Assembly: GCF_030643825.1 (NCBI RefSeq)
Contig: NZ_CP101717.1
Location: forward strand, 744,001-808,000
DNA from: Salinispirillum sp. LH 10-3-1
Lineage (GTDB): Bacteria > Pseudomonadota > Gammaproteobacteria > Pseudomonadales > Natronospirillaceae
DNA: 64,000 bases
Direction: 5' to 3'
Part shown: in pieces, positions 14,361 through 22,398 of the stretch
How the letters are laid out: each line of letters starts with the position of its first letter
Numbering within the stretch: position 1 is the first letter of the stretch
Translations under genes and position numbers: made by a program
The notes under the pieces: model-generated
Seen by the model: only the letters and a program-made list of their open reading frames with translations
The model's database searches: none
Told to the model about the DNA's origin: nothing

Positions 14361-14491
14361 TGAGACAACTTGTTCGCCGCGCAGTATAGCAGAGGTATCG
14401 GCTGGCCTGAGGGAGATGTATGTATATTGTCCCATTTTATAAGTGTAAATGTCTCATTGAGCCGGGTGGTGTTACCTCGGAAATGGGACAA
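14361..14491. promoter_or_regulatory. Cluster of TGTCYCA boxes between two response-regulator genes
   Basis: The 388-bp gap 14278-14665 holds no gene but has a repeated motif. TTGTCCCATTT (14427-14437) is exactly inverted as AAATGGGACAA (14481-14491). TGTCTCATT (14450-14458) is a direct near-copy starting 21 bp after the first, two helical turns. TGAGACA (14361-14367) is a shorter inverted copy. Repeats with helical phasing suggest an operator read by a dimeric regulator. I do not recognise the factor. Confidence 0.45.
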
Positions 14492-14665
14492 GCTGCTCCT
14501 GAAAGTGTGAATTCATGCCCGATCTCAACTACGCTGTAGAGAGAGTGGGCTCTATTTTTATCGCACCCTTTTTCGCGCTCTCAGCGCACGAGGTTAAGGA
14601 TTTGAAGTTTGCGCTTATACGGTCGGAGGGCGTTGGTGCCCTAATTAATCTAGAAGGAGGGTTCC

Positions 14666-16003
14666 ATGACAGTGAACGATGAGGCTTTGCCTGCGCCTAA
14701 GGTGCTGTTCGTTGATGATGAGGAGAGCATCCTCAAGTCGTTGCGTCGCTTGTTTGTGCCCAGAGGTTTGGACGTCGAGGTAATGCCGAGTGGTGAGGCG
14801 GCGCTGGTGTACCTGAAAGATAACAAGGTAGACCTGATCATGAGTGATATGCGCATGCCCGGCATGAACGGGGCCGAGTTTTTGGCGGCTGCGGCGAAGG
14901 CGCGGCCGGATACCTACCGTGTGTTGTTGACCGGCTATTCGGATATTTCATCGACCGTGGCCGCCGTGAACGAAGGGCGTATTCACCGGTATGTTGCTAA
15001 GCCGTGGGTGAATGAACAACTGGTGGCGGTGGTGGATGAAGGCGTGGCTATTTCTCGCATGGCCGACGAAAACAAGCGGCTAACTGCGAAAGTCGCTCAC
15101 CAAAACAAGCAGTTGCGGACGTTCAACGAGTCGTTGGAAGAGCGCGTAGCGGTGCGTACCCAGCAGTTGAGTAAGGCCATTAAGAAACTCAAACGCGTAA
15201 ACGAGAGCGTTCAGACGAGCTACAGTGCGACGTTGAATGTGCTGTACAACATCATAAACCTCAACCCGGCGGTCGATGGCCGGCAGGCGCAATTAGTGAG
15301 CGGACTGTGCCGGATTATTGGCCAAGAGTTAGGGCTAGAAGGCGAACGCCTGGAAAATCTGGCGTTGTCGGGACTGTTGTCCCAAATTGGGGTGCTGGGT
15401 TTGGAGTACGACGTGGCGATAAAGCCCGTTTTGCAAATGAGCACGGCGGAACGAGCGCGGTTCTATACGCACCCGCAGATTGCCCGCACGATTATGTCGC
15501 CTGCGCCGCACTTGGACCCTATTTGTAGCGTTTTAGAGGCGCAATATGAGCGCTTCAGCGGCGCCGGTTTGCCGAAGGGCTTGCAAGGCAGCTCAATCCC
15601 GTTGGAAGCGCGCATCGTATCCGTGGCGCGAGACTTTTGCGCGACCTTGAAGGAAAGCGGTGGTCTTACTGATACCTCTACCAAAGAGGCGAAGAAAATA
15701 ATCCGTCTGGGCCGTGGCACCGTATATGATCCCGAGTTGGTAGATCGTGTACTGAAGATAGATATCAAAGAACTGCTCAATGCAGACAAAGACGAGAACA
15801 CGAGGACGCTGGACGAGTTAGAGCCTGGGATGGTGTTGGATGAGGACATCTTCAACCTCGCCGACATGCTCTTGCTGGCAACGGGGACTGTGCTCACCCC
15901 AAAGAGCATTAATAAACTGCGTGAATTCGAGCAGTCGCACGACCAAGTTCTGCATGTACGTGTGTTGCCCCAAGTGGTTATCCAAGAGGATGACACGGGT
16001 TAA
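14666..16003 (+). CDS. Response regulator with degenerate HD-GYP-like domain
   Basis: Starts at an ATG behind AAGGAGGG. The receiver covers about residues 10-130 ('VLFVDDEESILKSLRRLF', 'LIMSDMRMPGMNGAEF', 'YVAKPW'). A coiled coil spans about 130-185, then an HD-GYP-type fold. The catalytic signatures are replaced: the HD pair is SQ in 'LLSQIGVLGL', the HHE motif is 'QYERFSG', and GYP is GLP in 'GAGLPKGLQGSSIPLEAR'. The protein is thus unlikely to hydrolyse cyclic di-GMP and may act as a binding or adaptor protein. Divergent from REC-HDOD and followed by a second kinase, it is the probable partner of that kinase. Confidence 0.88.
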   Translation: MTVNDEALPAPKVLFVDDEESILKSLRRLFVPRGLDVEVMPSGEAALVYLKDNKVDLIMSDMRMPGMNGAEFLAAAAKARPDTYRVLLTGYSDISSTVAAVNEGRIHRYVAKPWVNEQLVAVVDEGVAISRMADENKRLTAKVAHQNKQLRTFNESLEERVAVRTQQLSKAIKKLKRVNESVQTSYSATLNVLYNIINLNPAVDGRQAQLVSGLCRIIGQELGLEGERLENLALSGLLSQIGVLGLEYDVAIKPVLQMSTAERARFYTHPQIARTIMSPAPHLDPICSVLEAQYERFSGAGLPKGLQGSSIPLEARIVSVARDFCATLKESGGLTDTSTKEAKKIIRLGRGTVYDPELVDRVLKIDIKELLNADKDENTRTLDELEPGMVLDEDIFNLADMLLLATGTVLTPKSINKLREFEQSHDQVLHVRVLPQVVIQEDDTG

Positions 16004-16148
16004 TAAACTTGAACGGTGGATGTATGGCTGTCCGGGCGTGCGAAAGACCAACCGCTAGAGCTGTGCGGAGCCGAGCGATGAGTGGGCTAAGGCTCAACCT
16101 CAGCGCCGGTGGCGTCCTCTTTGCTGCAGTTAACCCTTTGCCGAGTGT

Positions 16149-17516
16149 TTGAGCGTGGACTCGGAGAAGCGTTTGCGTGAGCAACTGGCGAAACAAGAGC
16201 AGGTGATCGCCCAATTGCGCGAGGAACGACCGTCCTCGCAGGTGTTCTTGGATGGCCAAGCGGCGATTTTGTCGACCAACGTGACCGTCGTGGTCGCAGA
16301 GTTTCAGTCCCTCATCAATCAGATGGTTCCTAACGATTATTGCCTTTTGTTCTCTCTTGCCGAGACGAATTATCTTTTGCTCGCGGATTCCTCGGATAAT
16401 ATTGATGGCTTGTTGCCGGACGAGAGTCGTGCGCGCTATCCGGCGCTTTCATTAGACAAATTGTTGTATGTCCCTGATGTTCGAGCATTTCCGTCGTGGG
16501 TGGCGGAGTACTCCGCTACGTGGCCGCTGTTACGTTCCGCCCTTATTCAACCCATTGCCACCGACCACAATCGATACGCCCTATTGTTGGGCTCCTCACG
16601 ACCTGACGCTTTTGAGCAGCAGCATGTAGAGCTGTTCGCCTCCTTTGCGGCCTTTGCGAGCAAGACCATTGCGCATATTGAAGAGCGTACACGGCAAGAG
16701 CTCTACGAGCGTAGCTTGCAGCAATCGGAAAAAATGCTCTCCCTCGGTCAACTGGCAGCCGGTGTGGCGCATGAAATTAACAATCCGCTCAGTTTTGTGT
16801 ACAGCAATTTCAAGTCGTTAAACGAATACATCAGCAGCCTGCGCAGCTACATTTCGGGCCTCGAACACACTATGGCGGAGCCGGACTTCGAAGTGCGACA
16901 AAAAACCATGGCGCGTTTGAAACAAGAATCTAACCTGGACTTCGTGCTGGACGATCTCGGGGATTTGATGGCTGAAACTGAAGTCGGCATAGGGCGCGTA
17001 AAAGAAATTGTGTCCAGCCTTAAGACATACGCCCAACCGGATACTGGCGAAATCAGACCGCTTGATTTGCGTGAGGTTATTGCCTCGGCACAAAAAATGG
17101 TGCTGGGGGATCTCAAGTACAAAGCCGTAGTGGAGTATGACTTGGCCCCTCGCCCCGTGTGGGTGATGGGGAATTCGTCGCGCTTGAATCAAGTCTTTGT
17201 GAGCCTAATCATCAATGCCATTCAGTCGATTGATCATGATGATGGCAAGGTGAAGGTGAAGATTGAAGAGCGCAAAGGGATGGCGGTGGTCACCGTGTAC
17301 GACAACGGCTCCGGTATCCCGCAAGAAAACGTTAGTCGTATTTTTGAGCCCTTTTTCACCACACGAGAAGTTGGTGAGGGCAGTGGGTTGGGCCTCTCTG
17401 TCAGCAAAGCCATTGTGGAAGAGCACAAGGGCCGTCTGTCCGTGCGCAGTGAGCTAAAAAAAGGGTCCAGCTTTCGAGTCATTTTGCCGGTTACTTCTAC
17501 CAAGGGTTCAAACTAG
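16149..17516 (+). CDS. Cytoplasmic GAF-type histidine kinase, HEINNP type
   Basis: The start is uncertain: TTG at 16149 or GTG at 16155, neither with a clear ribosome site. The 455-aa product begins with a coiled coil, followed by a GAF-like sensor (about residues 40-185) and the dimerisation motif 'GQLAAGVAHEINNPLSFVYS'. The HATPase motifs are 'LIINAIQSI', 'DNGSGIPQE' and 'FEPFFTTREVGEGSGLGLSV'. There is no membrane segment. It is closely similar in kinase-domain layout to the kinase at 11.8 kb, so the two are likely paralogues serving the same cluster of regulators. The 145-bp gap before it holds no clear gene. Confidence 0.9.
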   Translation: MSVDSEKRLREQLAKQEQVIAQLREERPSSQVFLDGQAAILSTNVTVVVAEFQSLINQMVPNDYCLLFSLAETNYLLLADSSDNIDGLLPDESRARYPALSLDKLLYVPDVRAFPSWVAEYSATWPLLRSALIQPIATDHNRYALLLGSSRPDAFEQQHVELFASFAAFASKTIAHIEERTRQELYERSLQQSEKMLSLGQLAAGVAHEINNPLSFVYSNFKSLNEYISSLRSYISGLEHTMAEPDFEVRQKTMARLKQESNLDFVLDDLGDLMAETEVGIGRVKEIVSSLKTYAQPDTGEIRPLDLREVIASAQKMVLGDLKYKAVVEYDLAPRPVWVMGNSSRLNQVFVSLIINAIQSIDHDDGKVKVKIEERKGMAVVTVYDNGSGIPQENVSRIFEPFFTTREVGEGSGLGLSVSKAIVEEHKGRLSVRSELKKGSSFRVILPVTSTKGSN

Positions 17517-17607
17517 TGCGCAGTGGTAGCCGGTTGGCTGGCATTTATGGCTTGAATGCGACAGTATAGCCGCCATTAAAATGAGTTCAGTTAAAAAGGC
17601 GTGATGG

Positions 17608-18153
17608 ATGGCAAAGTCTCTCGCAGATCAGCTCTTAGGGGCTGGCTTGGTCGACAAAAAGAAGGTCAAACAGGCCAAGCAAGAAAAGCGCATACAAACG
17701 AAGCAAGTGCTAAAAGGTCACCTTGAAGCAGACACCTCGTCGCAAGAGCGACTGGCGCAGCAGCGCGCCGAGAAAGCAGAGCGTGACCGCCAGTTGAACG
17801 AACAGCGGGTAGCGGAAGAACGCGCCAAGGCGATTCGCGCGCAAGTGAAACAAATGTTGCAGCAGAGCAAGCAAGTGGTAGCGGGCGATGTGCGCTTCAG
17901 CTTTACCGACGCGCGCACTCGCAAGATCAAACAGATGTATGTTACTGCGGCCATTCAAGAACAGTTGGCGCGCGGGCAGTTGGTGATCTGTGCTGACAAC
18001 GACAGCTACGTGGTCGTACCGCGCAACGTGGCCGACAAGGTTGCAGAGCGTGCGCCGGATGTGGTGATCTTCGTTGCCGAGCCTTCGGCGCAGCAGTTGG
18101 ATGAAGACGATCCGTACAAGGACTTCCCTATCCCTGACGACTTGATGTGGTAA
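17608..18153 (+). CDS. DUF2058 family protein (YaiL-like)
   Basis: At 181 aa, the N-terminus 'KSLADQLLGAGLVDKKKVKQ' is the family hallmark. A long, highly charged coiled coil follows (about residues 45-95, rich in Gln, Glu, Arg), then a compact C-terminal domain ('FTDARTRKIKQMYVT', 'ARGQLVICADNDSYVVVPR') ending 'FPIPDDLMW'. Members have been described as nucleoprotein or polynucleotide-associated proteins, but the biochemical role is not settled. It stands alone, convergent with the PII-like gene (8 bp between stops). Confidence 0.88.
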   Translation: MAKSLADQLLGAGLVDKKKVKQAKQEKRIQTKQVLKGHLEADTSSQERLAQQRAEKAERDRQLNEQRVAEERAKAIRAQVKQMLQQSKQVVAGDVRFSFTDARTRKIKQMYVTAAIQEQLARGQLVICADNDSYVVVPRNVADKVAERAPDVVIFVAEPSAQQLDEDDPYKDFPIPDDLMW

Positions 18154-18161
18154 GGCAAGCC

Positions 18162-18500
18162 TTACCGCTTGTCGTGTAACGACTGCATTTGATGGCTCAC
18201 TCCTAGGGCGTTTTCAACGTCGAGCTGCAATACAATGCCGGTGCCGGGGGTGTCATCAAACTGGCCGACCTCGGCAATGCGTTGCATCACCGCATCGGCC
18301 AACGACTCGTTGACCAAAAACAGCAACACATCACGCTGGGCTTGTAATTCCAGCCCGAAAATCCCGCGGGTTTTACGCAGTCCTTCACCACGCGCATTGT
18401 TGATGACGGTGCAGCCAGTGGCACCAGCATCGCGCGCGGCGTCCATGATGGGGTCGGTCAGGCTGTCTTCTACAAAGGCGATTAAAAATTTGAACGACAT
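18162..18500 (-). CDS. PII-like signalling protein linked to DUF1538 membrane proteins
   Basis: A 112-aa protein beginning 'FKFLIAFVEDSLTDPIMDAA', with 'TVINNARGEGL' where PII proteins carry the T-loop, and ending in a beta strand ('GTGIVLQLDVENALG'). The length and alternating beta-alpha pattern fit the PII superfamily, whose trimers bind nucleotides and control membrane transporters. The canonical T-loop tyrosine is absent, so uridylylation is not expected. It is the last gene of a three-gene operon, 3 bp behind the second DUF1538 gene. It therefore probably regulates those membrane proteins. Confidence 0.82.
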   Translation of the reverse strand: MSFKFLIAFVEDSLTDPIMDAARDAGATGCTVINNARGEGLRKTRGIFGLELQAQRDVLLFLVNESLADAVMQRIAEVGQFDDTPGTGIVLQLDVENALGVSHQMQSLHDKR

Positions 18501-18503
18501 GGA

Positions 18504-19289
18504 TCAGTCTCCTTTAGGGTATGCAGTCTGGCGGCGTGCGCGGTCGCGCCGAAACCGCCATTGGGCTATTTGGGCGTAGCCCATCACACTGATGATGGGG
18601 AACAAGCAGGCTAAAGCAATCATGCCAAAGCCATCGGCCAACGCACTGCGGCCTTCGATGTTGCTGGCCAGGCCTAAACCTAGGGCGGCGATGATGGGTA
18701 CGGTGATGGTTGAGGTGGTCACTCCGCCAGAGTCAAACGCCAATGGAATGATGTTGCGCGGTGCCAGCAAGGTTTGCACCACCACCAGTACATAGGCACC
18801 ACTGATCATCCATACCAAGGGCACGCCAGACACAATACGCCAGGTGCCTAAGGCGATACCAAAGGCCATGCCTATAGCCACGGCTATGCGCAAAGAGAAA
18901 GGGTTAATGGTGCCACCGGATATCTCACCGGCCTTCATGGATACAGCGATCAATGCCGGCTCGGCGATGGTGGTGCTGGCGCCGATCAAGAAAGCAAAAG
19001 CGTAGATCCAATAGAAATCGCGCCAGTGACGAGTGGCTCCCTCGCTCAGCGGTGGCAAGAACTCTTCAGACGACAATTGCACCGCCATCAACTCACCGAG
19101 TGGAAACAACGCCATCTCCAGCCCCAGCAAAAATAAGCTGAGACCCACTAACACCAGTACAAAACCCATCAGGACGCGCGGCAGGTGGACCATGGGGCGG
19201 CGAATGACGGCGTATTGCATCACAAACACAATCGCCAGGATGGGCAACAGGTCAAACAGGGTCGAAAGCAATACAGTCAACAGCGGCAT
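18504..19289 (-). CDS. DUF1538 family membrane protein (second copy of operon)
   Basis: At 261 aa with about seven hydrophobic segments, it has the DUF1538 signatures '[20 protein letters not shown]' and '[17 protein letters not shown]'. These look like paired re-entrant or substrate-lining motifs, as in other transporters. The transported substrate is unknown. It lies 9 bp behind a paralogue of 245 aa and 3 bp ahead of the PII-like gene, and the two membrane proteins may form a hetero-oligomer. Compared with its partner it has an extra loop (about residues 70-88, 'SSEEFLPPLSEGATRHW'). Confidence 0.85.
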   Translation of the reverse strand: MPLLTVLLSTLFDLLPILAIVFVMQYAVIRRPMVHLPRVLMGFVLVLVGLSLFLLGLEMALFPLGELMAVQLSSEEFLPPLSEGATRHWRDFYWIYAFAFLIGASTTIAEPALIAVSMKAGEISGGTINPFSLRIAVAIGMAFGIALGTWRIVSGVPLVWMISGAYVLVVVQTLLAPRNIIPLAFDSGGVTTSTITVPIIAALGLGLASNIEGRSALADGFGMIALACLFPIISVMGYAQIAQWRFRRDRARRQTAYPKGD

Positions 19290-19298
19290 AACGACTCC

Positions 19299-20036
19299 TT
19301 AAAAACGAATGACGGCCAGCGCCAGCACGAAAATAATGGGCATCACCGAAGCAAAGGCGATCAAACCGAAACCATCCAACATGGGGTTGCGTCCTTTGAT
19401 CGCTGCCGACAACCCCACGCCGAGTGCCGTGACTAAGGGCACGGTAATGGTGGAAGTGGTGACACCGCCTGAATCGTAGGCTATGCCGATGAGCGTGGCA
19501 GGTGCCAGTGTCGTCAAAACCAGCACGACGGCGTAGCCGCCAATGATCAACAGATGCAACGGCCAGCCGGTCAGTATGCGTAGCACGCCCAGCATCACAG
19601 CGCAGCCTACTGACACCGCAACGGTTAAGCGCAGGGTCAAGGCAAACCGTGCGTGGGCGGCAGCATCATTCGCAATTAAACCTTCCAGCGCCAGAGCCTC
19701 AGCGGCCTTTCCCGCCACCGCGATTAAGGCGGGTTCGGCGATGGTGGTGCCGAATCCGAGCGCGAAGGCGAACGTCATCAACCAAAACGCCGAGCCTTTT
19801 TGCGCAAAGGCTTTCGCCAAGTGTTCACCGACGGGAAATAGCCCCAGTTGCAACCCCTGAATGAACAGGGTAAGGCCTAGCACCACGAAGACTAGGCCTA
19901 ATAGCAGCTCAGATAAAGCAATGTGTTCTGGCAGGGGGCGCTGTAAGACGATGATCTGGAAAAACAGAACCACCAGCACCACGGGGGCCAGATCCCGCAG
20001 GCTGCCCAGCGTGGCGCGGGCAAATGTTGTGAGCAT
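19299..20036 (-). CDS. DUF1538 family membrane protein (first copy of operon)
   Basis: Paralogue of the following gene with the same motifs, '[20 protein letters not shown]' and '[17 protein letters not shown]', in 245 aa with about seven membrane segments. As promoter-proximal gene of the operon its upstream gap (20037-20204, 168 bp) should hold the promoter for this operon and for the divergent membrane protein. I see no recognisable operator there. DUF1538 proteins commonly occur as such tandem pairs with a PII-like gene, which favours a regulated transporter; direct evidence for the substrate is lacking. Confidence 0.85.
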
Positions 20037-20204
20037 ATTGAGTCCCTTTCTAGCCAGTATGGATCATAGGGTGAATCATCTCGATGAGCTATGCATTGAC
20101 ACAAGACAACAAAGCAGCGTCAATAGAGCTAAGTCGTTGGGTGGGATCAGGTGAGAAATGAGGCCCGATAGCCCATGCAAAGGATTTAACATAACGGAGA
20201 AAAA

Positions 20205-20780
20205 ATGCACCCAGCCCCCACCTTTCTAAATCTATCATACCGGTTCTGGACGCTTATCGCTGCCTTAGACGTGTTGCTATTCACCTTCGTGATCATGCCA
20301 TGGGGGGCGGCAAGGCTCACGGACTACTCCGGTGGGTTAGGGCCATACGATGTCATGCTCAGCTATTCTCCGGAATTGTTTTATCAGATTGCGGAAGCCC
20401 TGGGTGATGCCGGGCGGCGCTTTTATATTGGCTTTCAACTGATCGCTGACACAGCCTACCCGCTGACCTACGGCCTGTTCGCCTATTTCCTTCTTACTTG
20501 GTTGTGTTACACCGCATGGCCCGAGCGTTTGTGGTTTCGGCGCATCTATTGGATACCAGTGGTCACGGTGGTGCTGGATTTTTTCGAAAATGGCCTGATC
20601 GTCGCCCTGTTGTGGCAGTACCCGGCGCAACACCCTGCTTGGGTGCAATTGGCCAGCACCATGACGACCCTGAAGTGGGTGTCGGTGATGGTGGGGAGTT
20701 TGGTGGTGGTTGTTTTGGCCGGTGCAGCCTTGCGCCGGTTTCTGGTGGAACGTGGGCAGCGTGTGGATAACGGCGGATGA
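20205..20780 (+). CDS. Multi-pass membrane protein of unknown function (191 aa)
   Basis: Four or five hydrophobic segments can be seen (about residues 14-34, 85-103, 116-135, 155-175). The stretch between the first and second is polar and probably periplasmic or loop. 'PYDVMLSYSPELFYQIAEAL' and 'ADTAYPLTYGLFAYFLL' are recognisable features, but I cannot assign a family. The ribosome site is a purine run (AACGGAGAAAAA) 6-9 bp before the ATG. The gene is divergent from the DUF1538 operon and ends 2 bp before the convergent argP stop, so it is neatly packed and likely real. Confidence 0.75.
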   Translation: MHPAPTFLNLSYRFWTLIAALDVLLFTFVIMPWGAARLTDYSGGLGPYDVMLSYSPELFYQIAEALGDAGRRFYIGFQLIADTAYPLTYGLFAYFLLTWLCYTAWPERLWFRRIYWIPVVTVVLDFFENGLIVALLWQYPAQHPAWVQLASTMTTLKWVSVMVGSLVVVVLAGAALRRFLVERGQRVDNGG

Positions 20781-20782
20781 TC

Positions 20783-21655
20783 TCAAGGCTCAATGACTAA
20801 TTTGGTCCGCGCTACCTGCAATACCCGCTGCCGCAACGCCGCCAAAACCGGGCTGTCGCTGGCCCAATAATGCCAATAGAGTGGGGTATCCAAATGATAG
20901 AGCGGCACCACGTCACGCAGCCTGCCTTGTTGGATCAATTGATCAACTTGCAGCGCTGGTATCATCCCAAAACCTAACCCCGCCACAGCGGCTTGCACGA
21001 AGCCTTCAGATGATGGTACCAAGTGAACCCGTTGCGGTGCGCCTGCTCCAACGTCTGTCAAGAAACGATGTTGCAAGGGATCATCACGGTTAAATACCAG
21101 ACAAGGCGCGTGGGCTAAGCGCGTGATGTCCTGGCGCAGGTTATGGCGTGCAATAAAGTCCGGACTGGCCACCGCGCGATAGCGCAGATTCCCTACAGCG
21201 ACGGCCCTGCCACCGTTGACCGCTTCAGCTGCACCACACAGACAGGCCATAACGTCGCCTTGGCGCATGCGGCGTAACCCTACGGCTTGGTCTTCCACAA
21301 CAACGTCAAAGCACACGTCGGGATACTCTGACAGCACCAAGGCAGCGGGTAGCCACGTGGCCAGTGAGTCGGCGTTCACCGCGATGCGGATCGTCAAAGG
21401 TGTGCTGTCGCCCGACAATGCCAAACCAGACTCGAGCAACTGCACATGTTGCCAATGATGGTGCAGGCGTTGCCCTAATTCCGTCGCGCGTGGCGGTGTG
21501 CTGCGAATCAACACCGGCTGACCCAATTGGTGCTCCAGTTGTTTGACGCGTTGGCTGATCGCCGATTGGGTGAGGTGCAGGTGAGCGGCGGCGCGCTCAA
21601 AGCCTCCGTGCTCCAGCACGGCCGCCAGCGCCCGTAACAGTCGATAATCAATCAT
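20783..21655 (-). CDS. argP: LysR-type regulator of the ArgP/IciA/LysG group
   Basis: The 290-aa protein starts 'DYRLLRALAAVLEHGGFERA', close to the start of ArgP, and continues with the winged-helix 'LHLTQSAISQRVKQLE'. The effector domain follows ('FDVVVEDQAVGLRRMRQGD', 'VAGLGFGMIPALQVD'). ArgP/LysG respond to arginine and lysine and activate a divergent LysE/ArgO exporter, and the next gene is exactly such an exporter. The 89-bp intergenic region includes AT-rich half-sites such as CTAATGATA and TTAATGATA that could be its operator. Confidence 0.92.
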   Translation of the reverse strand: MIDYRLLRALAAVLEHGGFERAAAHLHLTQSAISQRVKQLEHQLGQPVLIRSTPPRATELGQRLHHHWQHVQLLESGLALSGDSTPLTIRIAVNADSLATWLPAALVLSEYPDVCFDVVVEDQAVGLRRMRQGDVMACLCGAAEAVNGGRAVAVGNLRYRAVASPDFIARHNLRQDITRLAHAPCLVFNRDDPLQHRFLTDVGAGAPQRVHLVPSSEGFVQAAVAGLGFGMIPALQVDQLIQQGRLRDVVPLYHLDTPLYWHYWASDSPVLAALRQRVLQVARTKLVIEP

Positions 21656-21744
21656 AAGTATTCCTAATGATACAGTACCATTATGCGTTGGATTAATGAT
21701 AGCGCCTGCGGTTAATCTGCTCTAGCACTGATTAGGAGGTGGGT

Positions 21745-22347
21745 ATGTTGTGGTCATTAGTAACGGGCTTTGTGGTCGCCATTGGTTTGATCGTGGCGAT
21801 TGGCGCGCAGAATGCGTGGGTACTGAGCCAGAGTATGCGTGGCGGGCATCGTGGGGTGATCGCCATGGTGTGTATCCTGTGCGATGCAGGCTTAATCATT
21901 TTAGGCGTGTATGGCATTCAACAGGTGCAGGCGCTACTGCCGTCTTTGGTGCCAGTGCTGACGGCGTTGGGTATTGCGTTGCTGCTGTGGTTGTCTTGGC
22001 AGGCCACGCGACGGGCGTGGTTGGGCACTTCAGGATTGCAGGTCAGCAGAGCAGATACGCCCGACAGCCGCTGGAAAACCGCCGGTACGGCCTTGGGCAT
22101 CACCCTGCTGAACCCCCATGTGTATTTGGATACAGTGGTGCTGATTGGCAGTGTCGGCGCGCAGCAAGCGCAGCCTCTGTGGTTTACGGTGGGGGCGTGT
22201 TTGGCGTCATTCGCGTGGTTCAGCGCCTTGACGGGCTTCGCTCCCCGCCTGGCCCGCTGGTTAAGTTCGCCCGCACGGTGGCGGGCGTTTGATGCCGGAA
22301 TGGCCGGATTGTTGTTGCTGGTGGCGGTGTCCTTGGTGCCGCTGTAA
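21745..22347 (+). CDS. LysE/ArgO-type basic amino acid exporter
   Basis: Inner-membrane exporter of about six helices and 200 aa. The ATG is chosen because TAGGAGG lies 5 bp upstream; a GTG two codons earlier would overlap that site. LysE signatures are clear: 'VAIGAQNAWVLSQSMRGG', 'CDAGLIILGVYGIQ' and 'GITLLNPHVYLDTVVLIGS'. The substrate is expected to be arginine or lysine, since the divergent argP-type regulator is its usual partner. A 9-bp-stem hairpin repeat follows 14 bp after the stop. Confidence 0.92.
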   Translation: MLWSLVTGFVVAIGLIVAIGAQNAWVLSQSMRGGHRGVIAMVCILCDAGLIILGVYGIQQVQALLPSLVPVLTALGIALLLWLSWQATRRAWLGTSGLQVSRADTPDSRWKTAGTALGITLLNPHVYLDTVVLIGSVGAQQAQPLWFTVGACLASFAWFSALTGFAPRLARWLSSPARWRAFDAGMAGLLLLVAVSLVPL

Positions 22348-22361
22348 CAGCCGCGGCGTAG

Positions 22362-22381
22362 GGCGGGTGTTTACACCCGCC
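22362..22381. repeat. Dispersed hairpin repeat GGCGGGTGT-TT-ACACCCGCC (copy 1)
   Basis: A perfect 9-bp inverted repeat with a TT loop between the convergent exporter and MCP genes. Near-identical hairpins occur at 45247-45264 and 52082-52101, each just after a stop codon. No T-run follows, so it is a repeat rather than a clear intrinsic terminator. Confidence 0.7.
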
Positions 22382-22398
22382 GCTCTGCTTTATGCACC

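Noticed and set aside
22362-22381. Hairpin as intrinsic terminator of the exporter gene
   Set aside because: The stem is good but no T-run follows; the recurrence elsewhere fits a dispersed repeat better.
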